Shown one piece after another: positions 36,226 to 45,203 of a DNA stretch of 64,000 nucleotides; position 1 is the stretch's first letter; each line of letters starts with the position of its first letter. The notes under the pieces were generated by a model that had not been told where the DNA came from, searched no databases, and saw only the letters and a program-made list of their open reading frames with translations. The translations under genes were made by a program, and so were the position numbers. The stretch covers positions 1,240,001 through 1,304,000 of the forward strand of contig NZ_CAAHFG010000001.1 in the NCBI RefSeq assembly GCF_900890425.1, read 5' to 3'. The DNA is from Pontiella desulfatans. GTDB taxonomy: Bacteria > Verrucomicrobiota > Kiritimatiellia > Kiritimatiellales > Pontiellaceae.

Positions 36226-37226
36226 GCGCAGAAAAAGAACTTTGGGTATACGCGGAACAGCGCGAAGGCAAGATTGCCGGTGTGGTGCAGGAACTCCTTA
36301 GCCAAGGCCAGGTGCTTTGCGAAAAATCGGGCTACACGCTCTGTGCCGTCCTTCCGTCCGCCAATGGAGCGGAACTCTGCCAGGAGCTTTACAACTTCGG
36401 AGCCAAGAAGGTCTACGCCATCGACGATCCGAAACTGGCCGACTACCAGAACGACTACTATTCCCGTGCGGTCGCCCAGCTGATCAACGAGAAGAAGCCG
36501 GAAATCGTCCTCTACGGCGCCACCACCATCGGCCGCAGCCTGGCGCCGACCGTCGCCGTGATGGTCGATGCCGGCCTCACCGCCGACTGCACCGAGCTGG
36601 ACTTCGATGTGGAAGAGGGCAACCTCCTCCAGACCCGCCCGGCCTTTGGCGGCAACATCATGGCCACCATCATCTGCCCGAACCATCGTCCGCAGATGGC
36701 CACCGTCCGCTCCAACGTCTTCAAGAAGAACAAGCTCTCCGACAACGAAGCCGGCGAGCAGGTGCCCTATGCCGTCGATCTGTCCGGTGTGCCGGAACGC
36801 ATGCGCCGTCTGGAATCGGTTCACGAAGCCGACACCAACAGCATCGACCTCAACGCCGCGCAGTTCATCGTTTCCGGCGGGCGCGGGGTTGGAAAGCCCG
36901 AAAACTTCAAGGTCATCTACGACTTCGCCGCCGAGCTCGGCGCGGCTGTCGGCGCCTCGCGCGCCACGGTGGACGCGGGCTGGATCTCGCACCACCACCA
37001 GGTGGGGCAGACCGGCAAGACCGTTTGCCCGGTGGTCTACATTGCCTGCGGCATTTCCGGTGCCATCCAGCATCTCGCCGGCATGCAGAGTTCCGACATG
37101 ATCATCGCGATCAACAAGGATCCCGACGCGCCGATCTTCGATGTTGCCGATTTCGGCCTCATCGGCGACCTGCACGAGATCGTGCCGGAATTCCAAAAAC
37201 AGATCGCCGCCGCAAAGGCGTCGTAA
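36222..37226 (+). CDS. etfA: Electron transfer flavoprotein alpha subunit
   Basis: 334-residue FAD-binding subunit partnering EtfB. N-terminal domain begins [20 protein letters not shown]. The C-terminal FAD domain has [40 protein letters not shown] with [21 protein letters not shown] and [20 protein letters not shown], all typical. Whether the pair is a conventional or an electron-bifurcating ETF cannot be settled by eye. Translation is coupled to etfB. Confidence 0.96.
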   Translation: MSAEKELWVYAEQREGKIAGVVQELLSQGQVLCEKSGYTLCAVLPSANGAELCQELYNFGAKKVYAIDDPKLADYQNDYYSRAVAQLINEKKPEIVLYGATTIGRSLAPTVAVMVDAGLTADCTELDFDVEEGNLLQTRPAFGGNIMATIICPNHRPQMATVRSNVFKKNKLSDNEAGEQVPYAVDLSGVPERMRRLESVHEADTNSIDLNAAQFIVSGGRGVGKPENFKVIYDFAAELGAAVGASRATVDAGWISHHHQVGQTGKTVCPVVYIACGISGAIQHLAGMQSSDMIIAINKDPDAPIFDVADFGLIGDLHEIVPEFQKQIAAAKAS

Positions 37227-37230
37227 TTTC

Positions 37231-37292
37231 GTGGAGCAGGCTTTCCAGCCTGCCCTTCAGTTGAACTGGGCAGGCAGGAATGTCTGCCCCAC
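37231..37292. repeat. Imperfect palindromic intergenic element
   Basis: The outer ends gtgg and ccac pair, and inside there is a perfect hairpin GCAGGCT-ttcc-AGCCTGC (37236-37253) followed by gggcaggcagg and gtctgcccc, which can pair with it alternatively. It looks like a REP-type dispersed element or a transcription attenuator between etfA and trxB. A further GGCGGGA-agc-TCCCGCC hairpin lies at 38361-38377 before the acyl-CoA dehydrogenase. Confidence 0.5.
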
Positions 37293-37372
37293 ATTAATCG
37301 ATTGGCGGTTTGATTCAGGATTGTTGGTTCGGTAGGCTATCGAACCATTAATCCAAACAGAAGGAACTGATT

Positions 37373-38293
37373 ATGGAAAAAGTTGTAATCATCGGAGCCG
37401 GTGCAGCCGGTATGACCGCCGCGATCTATACCGCCCGCGCCAACCTCGAGCCGCTCGTCATCGAGGGCATGCAGCCCGGCGGGCAACTCACCACCACCAC
37501 CGAAGTCGAAAACTTTCCGGGATTCCCGGACGGGATCGACGGCACCGAGCTGATGGATAAGCTCAAGGCGCAGGCCGAGCGCTTCGGCGCCAAGTTCCTG
37601 CAGTATGATGCGGTTGCAAAAGCCGACTTTTCCGAACGCCCCTTCAAACTCGAAATGATGGCCGGCGATCCGATCGAAGCCAAGACCGTCATCATTGCCA
37701 CCGGCGCGACCGCCAAATATCTCGGCATTGAGTCCGAGCAAAAATTCATGGGCCGCGGGGTATCCGCCTGCGCCACGTGCGACGGCGCTTTCTATAAGGA
37801 TGTTCCGGTCGTGATTGTCGGCGGCGGCGACACCGCCTGCGAGGAAGCGATGTTCCTGACGCGCTTTGCATCGAAGGTCACGCTGGTGCATCGCCGCGAC
37901 CAGCTGCGCGCCTCCAAGATCATGGCCGACCGTACCATCAACCATCCGAAAATCGAGATGGCATGGGATTCCGTGATCGATGAAATCCTCGGCGACGACT
38001 CCGGGGTGACCGGCGTCCGCATCAAGAATGCGAAGACCGGCGAAACAACCGATATCGAAGCGGCCGGCTATTTCTCGGCCATCGGCCACAAGCCGAACAC
38101 CGAGGCGTTCGAGCAGCTGGAAAAGGACGAGGTCGGCTATCTGATCGCCGATGGCGTGAAGACCAAGTTCGAAGGGGTTTATGCGGCGGGCGATGTTTCC
38201 GACGCAATCTACCGCCAGGCGGTGACCGCAGCCGGAACCGGTTGCGCCGCCGCGCTGGAAGCCGAACGCTTCCTCGAAGCGCAAGGGGAGTAG
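37373..38293 (+). CDS. trxB: Thioredoxin reductase
   Basis: 306-residue NADPH-dependent flavoenzyme that reduces thioredoxin. [20 protein letters not shown] is the FAD fold, [20 protein letters not shown] a TrxB signature, [13 protein letters not shown] the redox-active C133-x-x-C136, [20 protein letters not shown] the NADP fold, and [20 protein letters not shown] the C-terminal FAD contact. Length is normal for the low-molecular-weight type. It lies between etfA and an acyl-CoA dehydrogenase on the same strand with 80-150 bp gaps, so it may or may not share their transcript. Confidence 0.95.
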   Translation: MEKVVIIGAGAAGMTAAIYTARANLEPLVIEGMQPGGQLTTTTEVENFPGFPDGIDGTELMDKLKAQAERFGAKFLQYDAVAKADFSERPFKLEMMAGDPIEAKTVIIATGATAKYLGIESEQKFMGRGVSACATCDGAFYKDVPVVIVGGGDTACEEAMFLTRFASKVTLVHRRDQLRASKIMADRTINHPKIEMAWDSVIDEILGDDSGVTGVRIKNAKTGETTDIEAAGYFSAIGHKPNTEAFEQLEKDEVGYLIADGVKTKFEGVYAAGDVSDAIYRQAVTAAGTGCAAALEAERFLEAQGE

Positions 38294-38435
38294 GGGAATG
38301 AAGAATATAGATTTATGAATTAAGAACTGTCGGTCTGCGACGCCTTTTGAAAAGGGGGCGGGAAGCTCCCGCCAACCATTCTACATTCCAAATCTGAATT
38401 CTTAATTATTTACAACTAACAAGGAGAAGAAAGAC

Positions 38436-39596
38436 ATGGCTATTAACTGGGGTATCAGTGAAGAACAACAGGAAATCATCAACCTGATTGATGACTTCGG
38501 TAAGGAGCGCATCGTTCCTGTTCGGGCGGAGCTCGACGAAAAGGGGATTTTCCCGGCCGACCTGCTTAAGGAATTGGCGCAGATGGACTTGATGGGTCTG
38601 TATATTCCCGAGGAATACGGTGGATTCGGCGCGGATCAGCTCGGCTTCTGCATGGCCATCGAAACCATGTCCAAATACTGCATTGGCGTTTCCGTCTCCT
38701 ACGCCGCCAACGCCCTGGGTGCCGACCCGATCATTATCGGTGGTTCCGACGAGCAGAAAAAGAAATACCTCTCCCCGCTGGCCTCCGGCGAAAAATGGGC
38801 GGCTTTCGGCCTGACCGAAGCCAACGCCGGCTCCGATGCCGGCGGCATCCAGACCACCGCGGTCAAGAAGGGCGACAAGTATGTCCTCAACGGCACCAAG
38901 CAGTGGATCACCAATGGCGGCGAAGCCGACATCTACACGGTGTTCGCGGTCACCAACAAAGCCAAGGGCGCCCGCGGCGTCTCCTGCTTCATTGTTGAAA
39001 AGGACACCCCCGGCTTCTCCTTCGGCAAGAAGGAAGACAAGCTCGGCATCCGCGCTTCCGCCACCCGCGAGCTCGTTTTCGAAGACTGCGAAGTGCCGGC
39101 TGAAAACCTCATTGGCCGCGAAGGCATGGGCTTCCTGCTCGCCATGAAAACGTTCGACGTTTCCCGTCCGGGCATTGCCGCCCAGGGCGTCGGTCTTGCA
39201 CAGGGCGCGCTAGACGAAGCGGTCAAATATGCCAAGGTGCGCAAGCAGTTCGGCAAGCCGATCATCGCCAACCAGGGCCTGCTCTGGATGCTCGCCGAAA
39301 TGGCCACCAAGGTGGAAACCGCGCGCGCCATCACCTACGCCGCCTGCCGCACGCTCGACGCCGGCGTGAAGGATGTCTCCAAGATTTCCGCCATGTGTAA
39401 ATATTATGCGGGCGACGTGGCCATGTCCGTCACCACCGACGCCGTTCAGGTGCTCGGCGGCTACGGCTTCATGAAGGAATACCCGGTCGAAAAGATGATG
39501 CGCGATGCCAAGATCCTCCAGATCTACGAAGGCACCAACCAGATCCAGCGCGACATCGTGGGCAACTCCCTCGTTAAGGAATACGCCTCGATCTAG
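38436..39596 (+). CDS. Acyl-CoA dehydrogenase (short-chain type)
   Basis: 386-residue FAD enzyme introducing a 2,3-double bond into acyl-CoA and passing electrons to ETF. Motifs: WAAFGLTEANAGSDAGG (substrate/FAD contacts), WITNGGEADIYTVFAV, RKQFGKPIIANQGLLWMLAE, QVLGGYGFMKEYPVEKMMRD, and IYEGTNQIQRDIV with E365 at the position of the catalytic base of butyryl- and medium-chain enzymes. A good ribosome-binding site aaggagaa precedes the ATG. Together with etfBA it suggests fatty-acid or branched-chain amino-acid oxidation, or butyrate-type fermentation; the acyl specificity is not determined. Confidence 0.95.
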   Translation: MAINWGISEEQQEIINLIDDFGKERIVPVRAELDEKGIFPADLLKELAQMDLMGLYIPEEYGGFGADQLGFCMAIETMSKYCIGVSVSYAANALGADPIIIGGSDEQKKKYLSPLASGEKWAAFGLTEANAGSDAGGIQTTAVKKGDKYVLNGTKQWITNGGEADIYTVFAVTNKAKGARGVSCFIVEKDTPGFSFGKKEDKLGIRASATRELVFEDCEVPAENLIGREGMGFLLAMKTFDVSRPGIAAQGVGLAQGALDEAVKYAKVRKQFGKPIIANQGLLWMLAEMATKVETARAITYAACRTLDAGVKDVSKISAMCKYYAGDVAMSVTTDAVQVLGGYGFMKEYPVEKMMRDAKILQIYEGTNQIQRDIVGNSLVKEYASI

Positions 39597-39654
39597 CTCT
39601 GGAATGGAGGGATGCCGGCTTCGGCGTCCGGGTAGCGAGCGCTGCCCCTCCAGC

Positions 39655-39685
39655 AAGCCCCGTCAATCCGGCGGGGCTTTTTTTT
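39655..39685 (+). terminator. Intrinsic terminator after the acyl-CoA dehydrogenase gene
   Basis: Stem aagccccg/cggggctt with a short loop (tcaatccgg) is followed by eight T. It ends the etf-trxB-dehydrogenase region before the convergent lipoprotein gene. Confidence 0.88.
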
Positions 39686-39714
39686 GTCCCTGAAGGGTGG
39701 TCGGCTTGCGCCGT

Positions 39715-40128
39715 CTATTGTTTCGTAAACGGCACCGTGAAGGAGGCCCAGAAATCTCCATTTACCTTGATGGTTACGTTAATGGTCATCGAATTCCCTG
39801 ATATGGTTCCCGTGCCTGAGAATCCAATGGTATCACCGTAGTCATCGGTGAGACTGGCGGAGAATGTGAACGAGTTCCCCGTAAGAGTATAGCTACCTGT
39901 TGCATCGGTTCCATCGGCGGTATCGACTATTCTAAACGAGGTTCCGTCTGAATAGAACGTTAGTGTTGAGGATGGACTTCCAACCTCGACCCATGTTGTT
40001 CCAGCAAGGCTTGCATCTCCATCACCGCCGCCATCATCATCATTACAACCAATCAGCATCGCAGCGCAGCAGATGCCCAGCGCAAGCAATGCGCTTCGTT
40101 TTGTTGCCGTCTTCCCGTTGATTTTCAT
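39715..40128 (-). CDS. Small lipoprotein of unknown function
   Basis: 137-residue lipoprotein: signal with lipobox LIGC (C28) followed by an acidic linker CNDDDGGGDGD. The mature domain (LAGTTWVEVGSPSSTLTFYS, TGSYTLTGNSFTFSASLTDD, MTINVTIKVNGDFWASFTV) alternates short strands like lipocalin-type or META-type beta barrels that begin with G-x-W. No function can be assigned. Confidence 0.75.
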   Translation of the reverse strand: MKINGKTATKRSALLALGICCAAMLIGCNDDDGGGDGDASLAGTTWVEVGSPSSTLTFYSDGTSFRIVDTADGTDATGSYTLTGNSFTFSASLTDDYGDTIGFSGTGTISGNSMTINVTIKVNGDFWASFTVPFTKQ

Positions 40129-40385
40129 TGTGCACCTCGCATGTGGTTCTAGTTTGGCCGTTCCCGTTGATTTTAATAATCACCACCTTTCCCGGGGGCG
40201 GATTCATGAATTGTGTTCGGCATTCCTGAAAGCCCGGTCTCGGGATATACGCCGATTAAGGCTCGTTGCAAGGGGAAATGCGGGGGCTAAATACGCATAT
40301 TAATGCGTAATTGTTGGGCTTGCGCGGCAAAAAAAAGAGTGCCGTCTTTGCAGTCGGCACTCCTTTGGAAGTATTGGATGGATTT

Positions 40386-43300
40386 CTATTTCATCCGCAC
40401 GTCCAGCATGTAGAAGCTGTTGGATGCGCTGTGCGTGGTGTCGGTGTAGGTGTTCTGTGGATATTCGAGGTTGGTTTCCCAGGTTTCGAATCCGTCGAAC
40501 AGGTTGGTCGAGCGCCAGATGTCGTAGTAGCGATCTTCGAGGGAATGCCATTCCAGAATAAACTCGTTGGTTCCACCGATGGTTTCGCTATACGAAGAAA
40601 GCACGAAGAACGAATTTCCGTCGCTAGGATCGGTTCCCGCGATATATTCGGCCATGTTGTCGTACGCATCCACATCTCCATGGGCGTTGGCCGCAACGTT
40701 GGAGCCAAAATAGTGGTATTCCCACCAGTCGGGAATGCCGTTGCTGTTGGCGTCGGCGACAACCGGTTCTCCAACAAGGGCAACATCGTCGATGTTCCAT
40801 CCGCAATAGGTGTTGGTGGAGTCGGTGGCCCCCATGCTCCAGCGGATGTGGACCGTTGGCTGCCCATCGGCAATGGCGGAAATGTCGTAGCTGACCTCCT
40901 CCCAGCTGGAGTTGGTCAGCGCATCGCCGTCGTGCGCCCAAACGGGATGCCACGCGGCGCCCCATTTGTAGGCATTGGTGCTAATCTCTACGGTGGCCTG
41001 GTCGTTGGAGGAAGCTTCGATGCCCAGCCAACGGCGGAAGTTCAGTTGCACGTTAAGGTGTCCCGAGCAATTGATTGCGGAGGTGGTGAGCCACTGTTGC
41101 GGCAGGTTGTTGCCGTAGGCGCCGGCGAGGTTGTATCCATAGACATTCGTTCCGGTGTAGCCCGAAGAGGGATCACCTTCCTGGCCCTGCGGCTGGCCAA
41201 AGGCCCAGCCGCCTTCGGTGCTCCAGCCTGGATCGGCGTCGAGAGCAAACGTGGTGAAGCCAACGGGGGCGGGCGGGTCGATATCCAGTTGCACCGGGCG
41301 GCTGAACGTTGCGCCGCTCGTGGAATTGGAGAAGGTGACGGAGGCGTCGTACAGGCCTTCGGGCAGGGCGTTGGCCGTGGCGGCGATGGATACCGTGATA
41401 TTGGTTTGGGTGAAGGGCGGCAACGTGCCTGATGCGGGGATGGTTTCCAGCCAGAAGGCCGATCCCGTGGCCATCCAATCCAGCGGTGCGGAACCGCTGT
41501 TGGTCAGGCTGTAGACCGAGTCGTACGGCAGGGCCAGGCTCCCTTGCGAACCCGAGAGTTCAATGCCCCAATCGGGGGCGATGGACAGGTCGTCCGGCAG
41601 CACGACCATCACCATGGGCACCACTTGCAGCGGGTTGCCCGGGTCGTTGCTTGCCACGGTCAGCTCGCCGGTGTAGGAGCCGCTGGCCACGCCTTCGGCG
41701 TTGAACTGGATGGCTACTTCGACGCTGTTGCTGGCCCGTAGGCCATCGGCCGCCAAGGGATTGGCGGAGAGCCATTCGGGTTCGTTGGGGAAGTGGAGGC
41801 GCTGCGCCGGATCACCGAAGAGGGTTAGCTCGTAATAGCTCCAGCGCATGGCCGGCCCATTGATGTCCCAAACGAGTTTTTCCTTGGCTTCCTGGTTGGC
41901 CTTGCCCAATTCCATTTTTCCGTCGCCGAACACCGAGTCCCAGAATTCGCGGTTGAAGCGGTTGGAGGGGCAATAGGTGCTGTCCTTTACGCCCCAGCCG
42001 AAGCGGACGTTCATCACGGCGGCGAACGCACCGTAGGGCATGGCAACAACCTCTTCCGCCCAGCAATCGTCGGTGTCGAATGCGCCGTTTTCACAGGCTT
42101 GTGAATACATGAAGCAATACTGCTGGTTGGTGAAGATCGGGAGGTCGGAGGTAAACATTTTGAAGAGGCGCGTTTCGTTCGCATGCCCGAGCCCATTGAG
42201 CACATGGATGCCGCCGTTCACCAAATCGGCCAGGTCGGTTTTCGACCAGGTGGAATCCGCATCGTACAGGTTCACCGAGGTGTCCAGCTCCGGGAGGTCG
42301 CCCCGGGTGTGGTTGGCGAAGCTCCGGGTAAAGAACCCGTCGTACTCCCCGCCCAGGCGCACCTGTTCCAGCATGGTTTTTGCATACTTGTTAATTCCAT
42401 AGTTCAACGCCTCGCCGGCCATGGAAATGCGCTGGAGGCAGGGATCGGTGGAATCGGCGTAGGCCAGGGTTTTCCGGACAAAGTTGGCCAGCTCAATCTC
42501 GTCCTCCACCGGGGCGCGCCCCACGTAGACTTCGGCGTAGAGATCGACGTCCGCGCCGCCGATGCCGTCGTCGGGTTCCCCGTAGAAGCCGTTCGTGTTT
42601 CCATCGAACGTGCATTCCGTGGGGGAGAGGCATCCGTAATACATATCCACGGGGAAGTTATCGACAAAAGGCACGAGGTTCGTCGAATCGGCGCGCTGGT
42701 GGTCGACCCTGAACAGGCGGGGCGGAACTACGTCCGCCGCTCCTCCGAGCAGGGTGTATTCCGTCCCCCAGTTTTCGTAGGCATCGATCAGGAAGTTGCG
42801 GATTTTCGTGGGATTGTCGGTTCCGCCGTCGGGGCGGGTTCCATCATAGTTGCTGTAGATCCAATCGGTGGTAATGATGGTGGAGGCAAGACCTTCGGCG
42901 GTGCGGCGGTCGCGCAGCGCCTGGAAGTTCCATGGACCCGGAGCGGCTTCGAACGCCGAACTGGTGATGATGACGTGCTTGTAGGGGCCGCCCGGCGGTA
43001 GCGATGAGGTGGGTTCGTCGAAGGTGGCATAGGCGGCACGGCCGCCATCCAGGTCGATCTGCACCCGCATTCTGGTGGCATAGGTGATTTTGCCGGACAC
43101 CGGGTTGTATTGCAACGGGAAGAGGTTGAGCGTGGTGAAGCGCTGTCCGCGCTTTTCGTAGGTTCCCACGGTTTCGCCGTCGATGCCCGGCCAGTTGGCC
43201 GCAGTACCGTAGATGGCTGGGTCGGGCGGGGTGGTTTCCGGCTCCTGTTCTCCCGGGATAACCAGGGTTTGGGCCGGGGCCAGGTGGTGGCTTCCCGGTA

Positions 43301-44942
43301 ATTCAATCTGCTCCAGCACCTCCACGGTCAGCTGCCCTGCTTCCATCCCGGCGGGTATCGCGAAGGTGACGGGCTTGACCGGAACCATCGGCGCACCGGT
43401 GCGCAGGTGCGTTTCCAGGCCGGCGACATGCACATGGTCGAATTCGCCATCCGAATTCAGCACGGGGAGGGGGAACGTGTATTCCTCACGAATCCGGTCG
43501 CTCTCCGAAGCCATGGAATACTCGACCATGGCTGCCATCATGGGAGCCGGATCGTCCGGAGGGGCATAGCCCGTTTGCTGCATTTCGATGCTAAAGTCGA
43601 GGGTTCCCACCGGAGCCGCGTTGGAGACCACCAACGTTCGTGCCTGTTGCTGCCCGATCAGGTTGGTGACCACGAAGCCTCCGGCTGGCAGGATGGCGAT
43701 TTGCCCGGGAACGCCCAGGACTTCCAGGCCGACGGAGCGTACTGCGGTGTTGCTGGAGTTTTGATTTTCGATCTGGACGCTGCCGGCGTAGGTACCCGGC
43801 AAAAGACCGGAGGTGTCGATGGCCACGATGGCATTGGTCGAAGAACCCGGCGGCAGCGCTCCGCTGGGCGGGGAAACCGAAAGCCAGTCATCGGAGGCCG
43901 TCGTCGTCCAATCGAGCACGTTGGAAGCGCTGTGGTTGACGATGGTGTAGGATACGAATGACGGGGCGGGGGGGCTGCCTTCGTAGGCGGTCGTTTCCCA
44001 ATCGGTTGCCGGGGTGACGTCCATCGGATCGATGATCTCCAACTCGACGCTGCGCGTGGTACTGTTGCCGGTGTTCGTGTTGCTAATCTGGAATGTTGCG
44101 GAATAGGTGCCTGGCGCAAGGCCGGTGGTGTCGATGGCCACCGTTAGGTTGGTCGAGTTGCCCGCCTGCAGCGTCCCGTTGGACGGGGTGAGCATCAACC
44201 AGTCATCGGACTTCGTTGTTGTCCAGGTTATCTCACTGCCGGAACTAATGTTGGTGATGGTGTATATGGCCTCGGAGGGAGCGGTCGGACTGCCGACGTA
44301 GGCCGTTGCCGCCCAGTCCGTGCCCGGTTCCACATCCATGATGTCCGCCGGATCGCCTACAAGCATTACATCGTCGATGTTCCATCCCCCCCAAACACTG
44401 TCGCGGTCATCATGCGTTCCCATGGCCCAGCGCACCTGCACGCCCGATGCTCGGTCTGCAACCTCTCCAATCGGGTAGGATACGTCCACCCATGAGGTGT
44501 CGATGATCGCATTTCCTTCGTCGTACCAAACGGTTGCCCAGCCGGAGCTGCCGCTCCTGACCTGAATCACCGCCATATAGTAGGGGGCGGGCCCTTCGTC
44601 CACGCAGAGCCAACGCTTGAATTTCAACTCAACATTCACGTGATCGGAACAGTCCATTTGCGTTGTGGTGAGCCAATGCGGTGCATTGAATATAGGGAAA
44701 GCTCCAGCAAGGTTGTAGCCATAGACGTTGGTTCCGGTGTAGCCCGTGGTTGGGTCGCCCGCAATGCCCAGCGGAACACCGAATTCCCATAGGCCGTCCG
44801 TGCTCCAGCCCGGATCGTCGTCCAAGGGGAAGGAGACAATCGTTTCCTGCGCCAAGGTGCCAAAGGCTGGGATGAAGGCCAGCAGGACGAATAGGGTCTG
44901 CCGGAGTTTTCGTGCTCTAGATTCTGTTATGTGTTTTTTCAT
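40386..44942 (-). CDS. Giant secreted C25 (gingipain-type) cysteine peptidase
   Basis: About 1518 residues with signal peptide (KLRQTLFVLLAFIPAFGTLAQ; ATG at 44942 chosen over 44996). Order: a galactose-binding/MAM-like domain (30-190; DDDPGWSTDGLWEFGVPLG), two BACON-like Ig repeats (195-400; DDWLMLTPSNGTL, DDWLSVSPPSGAL), a propeptide-like part with YEKRGQRFTTLNLFPLQY, and the C25 catalytic domain with H920 in NGLGHANETR and C950 in YSQACENGAFD. A third Ig repeat and a second copy of the first domain (DADPGWSTEGGWAFGQPQG) follow, ending in a 70-residue Verrucomicrobia-type tail. Gingipains are extracellular proteases; in Bacteroidetes they leave by type IX secretion, whose components are not seen here. 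Confidence 0.88.
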   Translation of the reverse strand: MKKHITESRARKLRQTLFVLLAFIPAFGTLAQETIVSFPLDDDPGWSTDGLWEFGVPLGIAGDPTTGYTGTNVYGYNLAGAFPIFNAPHWLTTTQMDCSDHVNVELKFKRWLCVDEGPAPYYMAVIQVRSGSSGWATVWYDEGNAIIDTSWVDVSYPIGEVADRASGVQVRWAMGTHDDRDSVWGGWNIDDVMLVGDPADIMDVEPGTDWAATAYVGSPTAPSEAIYTITNISSGSEITWTTTKSDDWLMLTPSNGTLQAGNSTNLTVAIDTTGLAPGTYSATFQISNTNTGNSTTRSVELEIIDPMDVTPATDWETTAYEGSPPAPSFVSYTIVNHSASNVLDWTTTASDDWLSVSPPSGALPPGSSTNAIVAIDTSGLLPGTYAGSVQIENQNSSNTAVRSVGLEVLGVPGQIAILPAGGFVVTNLIGQQQARTLVVSNAAPVGTLDFSIEMQQTGYAPPDDPAPMMAAMVEYSMASESDRIREEYTFPLPVLNSDGEFDHVHVAGLETHLRTGAPMVPVKPVTFAIPAGMEAGQLTVEVLEQIELPGSHHLAPAQTLVIPGEQEPETTPPDPAIYGTAANWPGIDGETVGTYEKRGQRFTTLNLFPLQYNPVSGKITYATRMRVQIDLDGGRAAYATFDEPTSSLPPGGPYKHVIITSSAFEAAPGPWNFQALRDRRTAEGLASTIITTDWIYSNYDGTRPDGGTDNPTKIRNFLIDAYENWGTEYTLLGGAADVVPPRLFRVDHQRADSTNLVPFVDNFPVDMYYGCLSPTECTFDGNTNGFYGEPDDGIGGADVDLYAEVYVGRAPVEDEIELANFVRKTLAYADSTDPCLQRISMAGEALNYGINKYAKTMLEQVRLGGEYDGFFTRSFANHTRGDLPELDTSVNLYDADSTWSKTDLADLVNGGIHVLNGLGHANETRLFKMFTSDLPIFTNQQYCFMYSQACENGAFDTDDCWAEEVVAMPYGAFAAVMNVRFGWGVKDSTYCPSNRFNREFWDSVFGDGKMELGKANQEAKEKLVWDINGPAMRWSYYELTLFGDPAQRLHFPNEPEWLSANPLAADGLRASNSVEVAIQFNAEGVASGSYTGELTVASNDPGNPLQVVPMVMVVLPDDLSIAPDWGIELSGSQGSLALPYDSVYSLTNSGSAPLDWMATGSAFWLETIPASGTLPPFTQTNITVSIAATANALPEGLYDASVTFSNSTSGATFSRPVQLDIDPPAPVGFTTFALDADPGWSTEGGWAFGQPQGQEGDPSSGYTGTNVYGYNLAGAYGNNLPQQWLTTSAINCSGHLNVQLNFRRWLGIEASSNDQATVEISTNAYKWGAAWHPVWAHDGDALTNSSWEEVSYDISAIADGQPTVHIRWSMGATDSTNTYCGWNIDDVALVGEPVVADANSNGIPDWWEYHYFGSNVAANAHGDVDAYDNMAEYIAGTDPSDGNSFFVLSSYSETIGGTNEFILEWHSLEDRYYDIWRSTNLFDGFETWETNLEYPQNTYTDTTHSASNSFYMLDVRMK

Positions 44943-45142
44943 GTGAAGTCTTTTCCGTTTCCGTAGATTCATCCATGGGTGTTGCCCAAATCGCAAGTAA
45001 GAATAGCATATATTAATCTATTGTGAGCCTGTTGATGATAAAACCTCGCTACAACGCATGTTCCATGCCTTCTTCTGTGCTTTCCGACGTAGCGCGCTCT
45101 CTTCCGCCATGATGCGGGCATTCGCAGAAATTCCCCCTTCGG

Positions 45143-45174
45143 GCTTGGTTCGGCTTCGGGGGGTGGGGTATGTT
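45143..45174 (+). promoter_or_regulatory. Leader hairpin before the citramalate synthase gene
   Basis: The sequence attccccc...ggggggt can pair around ttcgggcttggttcggcttc, 30-60 bp upstream of the cimA ATG. It could be an attenuator-like leader structure or simply a terminator of upstream transcription. No leucine- or isoleucine-rich leader peptide was found. Confidence 0.3.
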
Positions 45175-45203
45175 TCCGCGTTTCGAATGACAGGAAAACC
45201 CTT

